Positions 45,201-53,767 of a stretch of 64,000 nt of DNA are shown here, piece by piece. The stretch is from Bythopirellula polymerisocia (GTDB taxonomy: Bacteria > Planctomycetota > Planctomycetia > Pirellulales > Lacipirellulaceae). The stretch is taken from contig NZ_SJPS01000001.1 of the NCBI RefSeq assembly GCF_007860015.1, forward strand, positions 620,001-684,000. The letters are read 5' to 3'. Within the stretch, counting starts at the first letter, position 1, and each line of letters begins with the position of its first letter. A program made the position numbers and the translations under genes. The notes below the pieces were generated by a model. The model was not told the origin of the DNA. It made no database searches and worked only from the letters and a program-made list of their open reading frames with translations.

Positions 45201-47695
45201 CGTTGATCGAAGGTGGGCGGTGTCGTGAAAGCCGGATCGCCCGCATCGAATGCCGGGCTGGCGATCGAGATAGCGTGCGTCTGGGTCGGGCCGCCGTTGT
45301 CGGAGAGCGCGGTGTCGAGAATCGAGGCGCGGGCCGTCGGTACGGTGCCGTCGCTGGTAGCCGTGATGTCGGTCGCGCCGACCGAGACACCACTTAGGGC
45401 TTGGGCCGTGGTCTGACTGCTGTCGCCGATGAGATTGTAGCCGTTGAGGTTGACCGTACCTTGGTATTCGCTGATCTCATTACCAGCGCTGGCCGTATTG
45501 CCGCTGATCAGGCTGCTGGTGACTGTGAGGGTGCCGCTGCTGTTAACGATGCCGCCGCCGTCGATGCTGGCCGAATTACCTGTGAGGGTGCTGCTGCTGA
45601 TGGTGACAGTACCAAAGTTCCGGATGCCGCCGCCGCGAACGCTGGCCGAATTGCCTGAGAGAGTGCTGGTGGTGACAGTGGCCGTGCCGCCGGTGCTGTT
45701 GACGATACCGCCGCCGTCGTTGCCGGCCATATTATCCGAGAGGGTGCTGCTGATGATGGTGGCCGCGGCAAAGTTGTAGATGCCGCCGCCGCTGTTGGCC
45801 GAATTACCGGAGAGGGTGCTGCTGGTGATGGTGGCCATGCCACCGACGGAGTTCAAGATGCCGCCGCCACGAACGCCTGCCGAATTACCCGAGAGGGTAC
45901 TGCCGGTGACGGTAGCCGTGTCGTAGTTAGAGATGCCACCGCCGAAGCTGGCCGAATTACCTGAGAGTGTGCTGCCGGTGACGGTCGACGTACCGTAGTT
46001 CAGGATGCCGCCTCCGTTGCTGGCCGAATTGCCCGAGAGGGTGCTGCTGGTGAGGGTGAGATTCTCACGACTAAAGATCGCGCCGCCAAATCCCGTAACA
46101 TCGCCGCCGGTGAGCGTCAGGCCACGGATCTGCACGTCGATCTGGCTCGCCGTGCCGTCTTCGATGTTAAAGATCCGGTAGCCGTCGCCCGTATTGAAGA
46201 TGTTGTCGGTGCCATTGCCGGCATCGATCGTGAGGCCGCTGGCCAGCGCGGTGGCGTCGATGGTGACCGCGCCGGTGATGGTCATTTCCCCCAAGAGGTC
46301 GTCGAGCAAGATCGTGCCGCCGGAGAGCGCGGCAGCGAAGTTGATCGTATCGGCGCCGGGAAACGCGTTCGCCAGCTCGATCGCTTCGCGCAGACTCAAG
46401 TCGCCTAGGAAGTAGTCGCCATCGCTTTCATCGACGAGGGTATCCACCACTAAAGACAAGGTTTGCACTTCGTAGGCACCGATGTCGATGGTGCCTCCAC
46501 CAACCCTTGCAAACGGTGCGCCACGTTGATCGAAGGTGGGCGGCGTCGTGAATGCCGGATCGCCCGCATTGATGGCCGGGCTGCCGACCACGAGCGCGTG
46601 GGTCCATGTCGGCCCACCGTTGTCAGCCAGCGGGCCGAGAATCGAGGCAAGGGCAGTTGGTACAGTCCCGTCGCTAGTGGCCAGGACATCCGTCACGCCG
46701 ACCGAGACGCGGTTCAGCGCCTCAGCCGTGGTCTGGCTGCTGTCGCCGATGAGGTTGTAGCCGGTGAGGGTGAACGTGCCGGAGAGTTCATTCCCATAAT
46801 CCGCCGAATTGCCACTGATCAGGCTGCTGGTGACGGTCATAGAGCCGTCGCTGTTCGATATGCCGCCGCCGACTTCTGCCGAATTACCCGAGATGGTGCT
46901 ACTGGTGACGGTCACAGAGCCGTAGCGGTTCCACATGCCGCCGCCATTCCCAAGAGCCGTATTACCCGAGATGGTGCTGCTGGTGATGGTCGCCGTCCCG
47001 CCGGCGTTCGTTATGCCGCCGCCGCTTTGGAAAGACTTATTCCCAGAGATGGTGCTGCTGGTGACGGTCACAGAGCCGTCAAGGTTGTATATGCCGCCGT
47101 GTATGACTGCCACATTATCCGAGACGGTGCTGTTGGTGACGGTGGCCGTTCCGTAGTTCGAGATCCCTCCGCCCCTGGTGGCCATATTCCCCGAGAGGGT
47201 GCTACTGGAAAGAGTGAGATTCTCACGATTAGAGATCGCGCCACCGTCTCTTCCCTCAATACTGCTGGTGTTAACCTTGCCACCGGTGAGCGTCAGGCCG
47301 CTGAGCTGCACGTCAATCTGGCTCGGCGTGCCGTCATCGATTTCGAAAATCCGCGAGACGTTGTTCGCGTTGATTGTGAGCTGGTCGGCCCCCGGGCCGG
47401 TGATCGTGACCGCCTGGGTGATGGTGGGAAGCCGTGAAGCCATTTCGATCGTGCCGGTCACCGAAAAGTCGATGGTGTCGGCAATCGCATCGGCGTTGGC
47501 CAGTGTGATCGCTGCGCGCAAACTCCCCGACCCCGCGTCGTTCAGATTACTCACCGTGAATACGGCCAGCAGTCGGCGGTCTTCTAGATGCTCCACACGA
47601 AGCTGGCGGTTGTGGCGTGCCGCGGTTTGAGAAGAACGACGGCGGGATTGGCTTTTGAGCCAATGGGAGCGGGTCATACGTGACATGAGGCTCAA
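42299..47695 (-). CDS. Giant CSLREA / beta-helix surface protein with dockerin-like repeat
   Basis: A 1798-residue surface or secreted protein. The N-terminus has the planctomycete LEDRRLLA motif (about residues 37-44). Four blocks follow (starting about residues 46, 414, 857 and 1270). Each of the last three begins with VDESDGDY...GDLSLREAIEL (CSLREA domain), continues with many STLSGNSA..GGGI.N..GTAT units of a right-handed beta-helix, and ends with a TH(A/T)L..GSPA...AGDPAF...DQRG.....R(V)DIGA(Y/F)E anchor domain (choice-of-anchor Q type). Near residue 1630 is a dockerin-like calcium motif (ADFDGDGDVDGRDFLTWQRGF). The role is probably adhesion or carbohydrate binding at the surface. Blocks 2 and 3 are nearly identical at DNA level over several hundred bases. 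Confidence 0.92.
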   Translation of the reverse strand: MSLMSRMTRSHWLKSQSRRRSSQTAARHNRQLRVEHLEDRRLLAVFTVSNLNDAGSGSLRAAITLANADAIADTIDFSVTGTIEMASRLPTITQAVTITGPGADQLTINANNVSRIFEIDDGTPSQIDVQLSGLTLTGGKVNTSSIEGRDGGAISNRENLTLSSSTLSGNMATRGGGISNYGTATVTNSTVSDNVAVIHGGIYNLDGSVTVTSSTISGNKSFQSGGGITNAGGTATITSSTISGNTALGNGGGMWNRYGSVTVTSSTISGNSAEVGGGISNSDGSMTVTSSLISGNSADYGNELSGTFTLTGYNLIGDSSQTTAEALNRVSVGVTDVLATSDGTVPTALASILGPLADNGGPTWTHALVVGSPAINAGDPAFTTPPTFDQRGAPFARVGGGTIDIGAYEVQTLSLVVDTLVDESDGDYFLGDLSLREAIELANAFPGADTINFAAALSGGTILLDDLLGEMTITGAVTIDATALASGLTIDAGNGTDNIFNTGDGYRIFNIEDGTASQIDVQIRGLTLTGGDVTGFGGAIFSRENLTLTSSTLSGNSASNGGGILNYGTSTVTGSTLSGNSASFGGGISNYDTATVTGSTLSGNSAGVRGGGILNSVGGMATITSSTLSGNSANSGGGIYNFAAATIISSTLSDNMAGNDGGGIVNSTGGTATVTTSTLSGNSASVRGGGIRNFGTVTISSSTLTGNSASIDGGGIVNSSGTLTVTSSLISGNTASAGNEISEYQGTVNLNGYNLIGDSSQTTAQALSGVSVGATDITATSDGTVPTARASILDTALSDNGGPTQTHAISIASPAFDAGDPAFTTPPTFDQRGSGFPRVYGLRVDIGAFELQPLPALLVDTDVDESDGDYSVGDLSLREAIELTNVFPGADTISFAAALSGGTILLDDLLGEMTITGAVTIDATALASGLTIDAGNGTDNIFNTGDGYRIFNIDDGTASQIDVQFRGLTLTGGDIAGDGGAISNRENLTLSESVISRNSASSGGGIWNFGTVAVTNGNLLGNSASFGGGILNFGMATITSSTLSGNSASNGGAISNYGTATVTTSTLSSNSASSRGGGILNLGGTATITSSTLSGNSANSRGGGILNSGGTAIITSSTLSGNSASFDGGGIVNSSGTATLTGSLISGNTAGVGNEIRNFGGPVNLNGYNVIGDISQTTAQALSGVSVGASDIVATSDGTVPTALASILDTTLADNGGPTQTHALVARSPAFEAGNPAFTAPPNFDQRGSGFSRVAGFRVDVGAFELQSIPALLLVDTNVDESDGDYSPGDLSLREAIELANAFPGADTITFDAALASDTIPLTLGMLTISDDLTVTGPGADLLTIDAGGNSGVMRVSGATTANISGLTFSGGRTGRGAGLRNDAGATTTLTDMVISGNTATQVSFDAGGGLWNAGNLTLVRSTVAGNIASGGGGGIFNDGMATITRSTISGNSASSGGGISNFFGSATVTSSTITGNSGGGIFNYDGAGTITGSLITGNTDSIANEIRNFSYTFILNGYNLIGDSSQTTAQALSGITVGATDITATSNGTNPTALASILGPLADNGGSTLTHALLAGSPAIDMGDPTVMFDAMEYDQRGVGFLRVVDSGGGLRVDIGAYEVQVAVAVPDSADFDGDGDVDGRDFLTWQRGFGIVMPNAVKTDGDADNDLDVDGDDLDVWQLQYATVPPMLATLAVGEPVESVSLLVSTTEDPLTSYRAAIDAAMALNLFEDGGEAESVPLTESSWEQEISYDSMFADDTFLPRGGDTEAVDFGFIDSNDAEKLPEAWLTEELLEQVFG
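44868..45080. repeat. Internal DNA repeat of the surface-protein gene, copy 1
   Basis: This stretch is almost identical to 46194-46406, offset by 1326 bases (442 codons). It encodes the start of a beta-helix/CSLREA block. The near identity at DNA level indicates a recent duplication or gene conversion. Confidence 0.85.
46194..46406. repeat. Internal DNA repeat of the surface-protein gene, copy 2
   Basis: This is the second copy of the 213-base stretch also found at 44868-45080, in the same orientation and frame. Recombination between the two would remove exactly one block of 442 residues without breaking the frame. Confidence 0.85.
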
Positions 47696-48168
47696 ACTCT
47701 GAGTGGAAATCTCTCGAGGGTTACACCAGACCCCGTGGCGAGGAAAAGCTGAACTCGATTGCCGATGCTGGCCATTTATTAAAAGGAGATGCTAGTTTAG
47801 TTGAGCAGGTCGAAAATAGCAATTATTTTGCGTATTTCAGCCACTCCTGAATGAATTGATGCGGGTATTAAGTGAACGCGAGCGAGATTGCTTCCGCCCA
47901 TCTATGGTCGGAAATCGCACCTTGCTTCGCAGCGGCGGTGAATCAAATAGATGCTTGAGCGTTTGTGAAAACAGCTCCCCAGAAAGAGTCTGCGATAAAT
48001 CGCTAAACTAAAAATTGTAAAATCCGGTTGGCAAAGATTCATTTATAGATGCCTTCCGTTGTGCACACCTCCGCCGATAGTTCGGTGCTCCCAGAGGCGT
48101 CGGTTTGTCCAAATTCACGCAATTGGCCAATTGCCGTTCGTGCCAATCGTCAATGTGCCCGACGTACG
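47696..48168. other. Gene-free stretch between surface protein and GH16 genes
   Basis: I see no coding sequence, hairpin or repeat word of note in these 473 bases. It should include the promoter of the giant surface-protein gene and the 3' untranslated end of the GH16 gene. Confidence 0.5.
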
Positions 48169-49734
48169 TTATCTATGACGACTGCCCAAGGCTAGACAAA
48201 TTATAGCAAGGGCAAGCATATAACTAGCAGGCTCGGGCACCGCAGACAACGTTGCTGACGTGCTATAGTTTGCTTGCCAATCTGCCAGAGAGCCGACGCT
48301 ATTATCACGCTGCCAAGCGAGAAAATCTGCTCCATCCACATCGTTGTCGAGATCGAAGTCACCGTCGATGAATGTCTCGAGGAAGAGTCCGGTGGAATCG
48401 ATCCAGATCGCGCCATTGTCGGTGCCGGGTTGTCGGAAGACAAACGAGAGGCGGGCCTCGACAGCATCTTGCGGAGCGATTGCTTCGAGGGTGTGATCGA
48501 GCCAGATGTCCTCCGCGGAAGACCCGTCGTGGATGAGTTGCGAAACCTCGCCCAGAAAACCACTCGACCCAGCCGCAGCTCCGAAGATGCTGTAGAATTC
48601 GATCTTCATCGTCACGTCGTTGCTCTTGCCAAAGAGTGAGTCCCACGATGGGCTACGTGTGCTTGCCAGGGCGCGCAGCGAATCGCCCTCGGAGATGGCT
48701 ACACCCTGTGAAGCACCCGAGAGGTTATTTGGACCGTTGAACTGCCCGAAGATCTTCAGGGCACGCGTCCCGTTATTGACCAGTTGGTCGTTCGCCAAGA
48801 CGTTGGGGATGGTGTTTCCAAAAACGCTCCACCCATTCAGCGATCCGCCAGAGTCGTCGAACCCCGGGTTGCTAAGCAAGTTGTTGCCTGGCTCGGGGGG
48901 AGCATCCTCCCGCTGCCAATAGCGAACATAATCTACTAGCATCGTCTGTGGAAATACCGTGGAACCGTTGGGATCGCCACCAAAATTCCCGCCGACTGCC
49001 ACGTTCACAATGATATTCTTTGCCGTCTCAAAGATTGGACGATCTGGGGCCTCAGTAATCGTTTGATAAAGATTGCCATCGACGTAATAACGAATGATTG
49101 TTTCATCCCATTCGGCAGTGTACGTGTGAAAGCTATTGTGGAAATTGACCGGCTGGCCGCCTTCGATAGCGGTGTACTCGTCAGAGAAGTATTGATGTTG
49201 GCTGCAGCATGGTCCTGGATTGGTTTGCCAATGGTAAGCGCTGGAGACCAAGTTTGGCTGGCTACCTCGATTTTCCATAATATCGATCTCGCCTCCTTGC
49301 GGCCAAGGGATATGATTGGCATTCAACCAAAAAGCGGGCCACATTCCCTGCGTAGTTGGTAAGTCGATACGCGCTTCGAAACGCCCGGGACCAAACAGAG
49401 ATTGGGAAGTAATAAGCCCTGATTGAAAATCTTTGCCGTCACGTGGCAGATTGATAGCCGTGAGTTGCAAATTGCCGCCAGAAACGGTGACTTGATTGGG
49501 ATGGTAGTACTGTTTCTCGTTGTTCGGGCTGTCGCGTCGATCGAGCGCTACCCAATTTTCTGTGTTGAGTGAGGTGCCGCTGAACTCATCGTTCCAAACT
49601 AAGTCCCAGCCAGGAAGATCAGGAATCTGGCCTGAAACCAGATTCGCGCAACACGCCACACCCAGAAGTGCCTGCAGAAAACTGATCAAGTTGAGACGAC
49701 CACCAATGTGGCAATTCGAATAAGGTGTGGACAT
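48169..49734 (-). CDS. Secreted GH16 glucanase with PEP-CTERM anchor
   Basis: A 521-residue exported enzyme. A hydrophobic signal (LISFLQALLGVACCANLVSG) is followed by a GH16 domain (about residues 40-290) with the catalytic signature GGEIDIMEN: Glu149 nucleophile, Asp151, Glu154 acid/base. Other conserved parts are LVWNDEFSG and MWPAFWLNANHIPWP. GH16 enzymes cleave beta-1,3/1,4-glucans such as laminarin or galactans; the substrate is not determined here. Then come a carbohydrate-binding-like beta domain (about 300-450), a dockerin-like motif (DGDFDLDNDVDGADFLAWQR), and a VPEPASYMLALAI...GSRHR PEP-CTERM signal. AGAGGGG before ATG 49734 decides the start; the frame runs 33 codons further upstream. 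Confidence 0.92.
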   Translation of the reverse strand: MSTPYSNCHIGGRLNLISFLQALLGVACCANLVSGQIPDLPGWDLVWNDEFSGTSLNTENWVALDRRDSPNNEKQYYHPNQVTVSGGNLQLTAINLPRDGKDFQSGLITSQSLFGPGRFEARIDLPTTQGMWPAFWLNANHIPWPQGGEIDIMENRGSQPNLVSSAYHWQTNPGPCCSQHQYFSDEYTAIEGGQPVNFHNSFHTYTAEWDETIIRYYVDGNLYQTITEAPDRPIFETAKNIIVNVAVGGNFGGDPNGSTVFPQTMLVDYVRYWQREDAPPEPGNNLLSNPGFDDSGGSLNGWSVFGNTIPNVLANDQLVNNGTRALKIFGQFNGPNNLSGASQGVAISEGDSLRALASTRSPSWDSLFGKSNDVTMKIEFYSIFGAAAGSSGFLGEVSQLIHDGSSAEDIWLDHTLEAIAPQDAVEARLSFVFRQPGTDNGAIWIDSTGLFLETFIDGDFDLDNDVDGADFLAWQRDNSVGSLADWQANYSTSATLSAVPEPASYMLALAIICLALGSRHR

Positions 49735-50348
49735 GACCCCTCTGTTGCACCAAGATTTCCCACTCGGAAGTGCCTGAAACAATTCAATGCACTGACTCTT
49801 TACCATTGTAACCGCATGTTCCGCCCCGACCAATTTTACCGGAGTTTTTCACGAATTCTCGACTACGGATCAGTTTCTCGGATTTTACCATTGGATTCCT
49901 AGCTGTTTCAGAACCCGATTTGATGCGAAGCATTTCGCGCGGCGCGCATTTCAACCGCCATTGGAAGCAAACGCAAGTTTGGCAAGCAGCGTGACATTCG
50001 TTTCGGCCTGATACTGGGAGAATTGCTGGGACTGCGCACTTATAAAAGCAATTCGGCGAGAATGATTCCACTTTTTATGGTCGTCATCGCACACCTAGAT
50101 GGTCGATATCGCACACCTAGTCAATCGCGAGATTGCTGTCTAAGTGACATCGGGGTACATGAACTAGGAAAATTAATCTTGTGCGACGCACGATGCTTGA
50201 CATCTCGTTAGCGGCACTTAAAGTTAGCTCTCATCGGCATGTGCTTTGCTTCCCGAATCGGCTTTCCCATCGGCCGGATTAGCCGACGATCCGGAACCTG
50301 ATCATTTCAGTTTTTCGCCAAACCTCCTTTGTAGTTGGAGATCGACAC
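49735..50348. other. Gene-free region between GH16 and cytochrome genes
   Basis: These 614 bases separate divergent genes and should hold promoters for both. The only structure I find is the short tandem repeat at 50078-50121. No hairpin or coding sequence is convincing. Confidence 0.45.
50078..50121. repeat. 22-base tandem repeat
   Basis: Two adjacent units: TGGTCGTCATCGCACACCTAG plus A, and TGGTCGATATCGCACACCTAG plus T, differing at two internal positions. It lies about 230-270 bases upstream of the di-heme cytochrome start. It could be paired binding sites for an activator or a chance duplication. Confidence 0.5.
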
Positions 50349-51464
50349 TTGCGTTCGCTTCGAGTCTGGTCCAATCTGTTGGCGATTCTTGCATTGCTCG
50401 TAGGTGGCGTGGGGTGCCGCCGCGAGGCTCCCCCTAGCTTTTCTCCAGGTGCTGAGGTTCAGGAATTGACTGCCGGCTTAGAAGACGCGGAAGAAATTGA
50501 GATTTATGAGGGTTTGCAGTCTCAAATTGCTGAGGTCCTTCGCAAAAAGAGTGGTACACCGGACAAACCGATTGCGCTTGGTGACGAGGAAACTAGCGAT
50601 CAACTCAAACTGGGGTACGCAGTTTACACACACTATTGCACACAATGTCATGGAGTGAATGGGGATGGAAATGGCCCGGCAGCCACCTATCTCAATCCCA
50701 AGCCGCGCAATTATACCCACGGAGTATTCAAATTCACCTCGACTCCCTACGGCAAGAAGCCTCGCCGTGCGGATCTTATTCGTACGGTTCGCCGGGGGGT
50801 GACTGGCACGTCGATGCCGTCCTTTGACCGCCTCAGTGATCAAGAGGTGGACGCGGTAGTCGATTACGTATTGGCATTAACTCAACGTGGTGAACTCGAA
50901 CGCGAATTGGCCATGATCGCCTACGAGGATGAAGAACTCCCCAACGAAGAAGGGATAGAAGAAATTGTTTCTGAGTTACTCGTGCCTTGGCAAGATTCGT
51001 CGGACCAGATCGTGATGCCCATCACACCGATGCCGCCGATGACCGACGAATCGGTGCTGGCCGGGCACAAGCTGTTCTTGGACAACGCCTGTAACAAGTG
51101 TCATGGGAAGTTCGGTCGAGGCGGATCGATGGAAAAAGTAGAGGTTGGCACCGATACCTGGGGCAACAAGGCCGCGGCAGCCGACCTGTCTTCTGGCATG
51201 TTTCGTGGGGGAGATCGGCCCATCGATATTTATCGGCGGATTTACTCAGGCATCAACGGTACGCCGATGCCTGCGTTCGAAAAGCTGTTCCAAGACAATC
51301 CTGATGCGATTTGGCAGCTTGTCCACTTTATTAAATCGACGGGAGATCGCCGTCGCCAGGGAAAACCTCCTCTGAGCGAGGCGGATATGCCCACGGAAGA
51401 ACCAGCGACAGAGCAACCTGCAGAGCCGACGAAAGAAACTGAGCCCACCGCAAAGGCGGCGTAG
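50349..51464 (+). CDS. Di-heme cytochrome c lipoprotein (CcoP-like)
   Basis: A 371-residue exported lipoprotein with two c-type hemes. It starts at TTG 50349, preceded by TTGGAG. The N-terminus is a signal with lipobox VGGVGC (Cys23). Heme 1 is CTQCH (97-101) with Met156 (GTSMPSF) as the likely sixth ligand; heme 2 is CNKCH (248-252) with a Met in GTPMPAF. The tail is acidic (EEPATEQPAEPTKE). It is placed directly before the genes of a cbb3 oxidase that has no ordinary CcoP. Two c-heme domains are just what CcoP supplies, so it probably passes electrons into CcoO/CcoN. The lipid anchor would replace the membrane helix. Confidence 0.9.
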   Translation: MRSLRVWSNLLAILALLVGGVGCRREAPPSFSPGAEVQELTAGLEDAEEIEIYEGLQSQIAEVLRKKSGTPDKPIALGDEETSDQLKLGYAVYTHYCTQCHGVNGDGNGPAATYLNPKPRNYTHGVFKFTSTPYGKKPRRADLIRTVRRGVTGTSMPSFDRLSDQEVDAVVDYVLALTQRGELERELAMIAYEDEELPNEEGIEEIVSELLVPWQDSSDQIVMPITPMPPMTDESVLAGHKLFLDNACNKCHGKFGRGGSMEKVEVGTDTWGNKAAAADLSSGMFRGGDRPIDIYRRIYSGINGTPMPAFEKLFQDNPDAIWQLVHFIKSTGDRRRQGKPPLSEADMPTEEPATEQPAEPTKETEPTAKAA

Positions 51465-51508
51465 TGGCGATTGCCAAGAAATGCTCACAACCGAGAAGAA
51501 ATTTCAGT

Positions 51509-51700
51509 TAGCCACGGATGAACATACCAAAAAATCCCAGCGAGGCACCTGGCTGCAACTAAAAATCATGGAATAGGAGTTAACGGAGCCAACAGTGAGA
51601 ACTGAGGAGAGGAAAAGAAGAATACTTTTTTCATTTCCTCCGTTCTCTCCGAAATCTCCTGTTCAATTATTTGCTCAAGCTGCAAACACTTGAATCATAA
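51509..51700. mobile_element. MITE-like fold-back element B
   Basis: About 190 bases related to element A. The left part is TTAGCCACGGATGAAC, CCCAGCGAGGCACCTGGC, TGCAACTAAAAATCATGGAAT, AGGAGTTAACGGAG. The right part is CTCCGTTCTCTCCGAAATCTCCTG, then TTCAATTATTTGCTCAAGCTGC, in reverse complement matching AACAGGAGATTTCGGAGAGAACGG. It is more degraded than A. It ends just before the ATG of the next gene at 51706, so it may supply part of that gene's leader. Confidence 0.6.
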
Positions 51701-51705
51701 TTAGC

Positions 51706-52332
51706 ATGGAACCATCCCCTAAAGAAACCGAACTGCTTGAGCTTAAGCAGCGTGTGAGTGAACTGGAGTCTCAGATCGCAACCGAGACGACTTATGCACC
51801 GTTTCGACCCACAAGCTACTACACGGCATATTATGCGACGACTGGTTTTATGCTGGGTATCTTCGGGGCGATGGCTAGTTTGCTATTCAACGTGATAGGT
51901 TCTGTGCTAACTGGCAGGCACCCCTTGGAAATCATCCGTAGCTATCTGACATTTCCCTTGGGAGATCGCGTTTTCGACCTGCCTCCAGATCAGGACGGTT
52001 TGATGTTGGCCATCGGATGTTGTCTGTATTTGGCAACGGGTATGGTGTTGGGAATCCCCGTCTATCTGGCACTCACCTGGTGGGGTGCCAAGAAGTCTCT
52101 GGGGGCTAAACTACTGATCGCCAGCGCGGTGTCGCTCGCAATTTGGATCATTAATTTCTACGGAATACTTGCTTGGCTGCAGCCGGAGGTAGTCGACATG
52201 TCACCTGAGAATCTGATTGTCAATCGCGTCCCCTGGTGGGTGGCCGCGTCGACACACCTTGTCTTCGGCTGGACGATGGTGTTGGTATATCCACTGGGTG
52301 ACTACGTTCCCTATCAACGGGTGACGGAATAA
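51706..52332 (+). CDS. Membrane protein of the cbb3 oxidase locus
   Basis: A 208-residue protein: a short coiled coil (KETELLELKQRVSELESQI, residues 5-24), then several membrane segments (YYATTGFMLGIFGAMASLLFNVIGSVL; GCCLYLATGMVLGIPVYLALTWWG; LIASAVSLAIWIINFYGILAWL). I do not recognise a named family. It ends two bases before ccoN, so it should be an accessory or assembly factor of the oxidase. No heme-binding or copper-binding motif is evident. Confidence 0.78.
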   Translation: MEPSPKETELLELKQRVSELESQIATETTYAPFRPTSYYTAYYATTGFMLGIFGAMASLLFNVIGSVLTGRHPLEIIRSYLTFPLGDRVFDLPPDQDGLMLAIGCCLYLATGMVLGIPVYLALTWWGAKKSLGAKLLIASAVSLAIWIINFYGILAWLQPEVVDMSPENLIVNRVPWWVAASTHLVFGWTMVLVYPLGDYVPYQRVTE

Positions 52333-52334
52333 TA

Positions 52335-53750
52335 ATGACTGAAATGACAACAAGGACTGACGAAAGCTCTGCAGATGCCATTGGCCCCGGTCTGGTGGAA
52401 GAACGACTGGTGCTGTGGTATTTTCTGGCAGCGCTGCTTTATTTATTTATCTCGCTCACCGGGGGCCTAATGATGGCGCTGCAGTTGGTGCAGTGGAATC
52501 CAATATCCGGGAACGAATATTTTTCTCCGGGTCGCTGGCGGATGGTGCATACCAATGCGATTGCTTATGGATTCATCGCGAACTGTTTTCTCGGAGCGCT
52601 GCACTGGGCAATCCCTCGGTTGACACTCAAGCCAGTGCTGAGCAGGCCACTCTCCTACTTTATTTTTGTTGCCTGGCAAATCGTGGTTCTCTCGACTGCG
52701 ATTGGAATAATCATGGGGCAGGCCCAAGGGGTTGAATGGGGTGAGACGCCAGTTTGGATCGATCCGCTGGCGTTGGTAGGACTGGCACTGGTGGCAGTAA
52801 ACTTTATGGCTCCCATTGTGCGGACTAAGGGTCCCCTTTATGTGTCGTTATGGTATTTCATGGCAGCATTTGTGTGGACGTTTCTCACCTATGCGATGGG
52901 CAATTTCATGCCGCAGTATTTTGTTCCTGGTACCAGTGCCGGGGCCATTGCCGGGCTATTCATTCATGATTTGGTTGGGTTGTTCGTGACGCCGCTGGCA
53001 TGGGGATTGATGTATTATTTCGTGCCTATCCTGCTAAAGAAACCGATTTGGAGTCACGGCTTGTCACTTGTGGGATTCTGGGGGCTGGCGTTCTTCTATC
53101 CGCTCAATGGAATCCACCATTTTCTCTACACCCCTATTCCCGACTTCTTGGAGTATGGAGCGATTGTTTCCACAATTGCCGTTGAGTTTGTTGTGACTAC
53201 CGTGATCATCAATTTCTTTGGCACAATCTGGGGAAGTGGTCGGGCTATTATCACCAACTTGCCGATTCGGTGGTTCTACACGGGAATGGTGCTCTATTTT
53301 GTCACTTGTGCCCAGTGCGCAATGCAGGTTACCCACACATTCCAGAAACTGATTCATTTCAGCGATTGGGTAGTTGGTCACGCTCACTTAGTCATGTTTG
53401 GTGTCTTTAGTATGTGGTTCTTTGGGATGATGACCTATCTGTTCCCTCGATTGCTAAAGCAATCTTGGTATAGCCGTAACTTGTGCGAGTGGCATTTCTG
53501 GCTATCACTGGGCGGGATTTTTGTGATGTTTATCGACTTGACCCTGGCAGGTGTGTTCCAAGGGTTTTATTGGGGTTCGTTGCAACCCTGGGAGGCATCG
53601 GTCGAGGGATCGTTTCCCTTCTGGGTCGTACGTCTGTTTGCTGGACTGGCCATCATCGCCGGACAAGTGGTGTTTGTGATCAACCTCTGGCAGACATGGC
53701 GACTTTCAAGGCGACCCGTCGAAAGCTACTCGGTCGCGGCCACAGCCTAA
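52335..53750 (+). CDS. ccoN: cbb3-type cytochrome c oxidase subunit I
   Basis: A 471-residue integral membrane catalytic subunit with about twelve membrane helices. It carries the low-spin heme and the heme b / CuB site, with His ligands in MVHTNAIAYGFIANC, FIHDLVGLF, NGIHHFLYTPIP and VGHAHLVMFGVFSMWFFGMM. The enzyme is a high-affinity terminal oxidase that reduces oxygen and pumps protons. The motif near the CuB ligand reads FIHDLVGLF rather than the YGHNAVGF common in proteobacterial CcoN, a variation. It is followed by ccoO. Confidence 0.93.
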   Translation: MTEMTTRTDESSADAIGPGLVEERLVLWYFLAALLYLFISLTGGLMMALQLVQWNPISGNEYFSPGRWRMVHTNAIAYGFIANCFLGALHWAIPRLTLKPVLSRPLSYFIFVAWQIVVLSTAIGIIMGQAQGVEWGETPVWIDPLALVGLALVAVNFMAPIVRTKGPLYVSLWYFMAAFVWTFLTYAMGNFMPQYFVPGTSAGAIAGLFIHDLVGLFVTPLAWGLMYYFVPILLKKPIWSHGLSLVGFWGLAFFYPLNGIHHFLYTPIPDFLEYGAIVSTIAVEFVVTTVIINFFGTIWGSGRAIITNLPIRWFYTGMVLYFVTCAQCAMQVTHTFQKLIHFSDWVVGHAHLVMFGVFSMWFFGMMTYLFPRLLKQSWYSRNLCEWHFWLSLGGIFVMFIDLTLAGVFQGFYWGSLQPWEASVEGSFPFWVVRLFAGLAIIAGQVVFVINLWQTWRLSRRPVESYSVAATA

Positions 53751-53767
53751 TCCAACGGTGATACGAA

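Noticed and set aside
46463-47437. 324-residue plus-strand frame
   Set aside because: It is the antisense shadow of the giant beta-helix gene, whose Gly/Ser/Thr-rich repeats leave the opposite strand open.
41691-51700. CRISPR-like arrays
   Set aside because: The palindromic words are scattered and fold on themselves. There are no regularly spaced direct repeats with unique spacers, and no cas genes.
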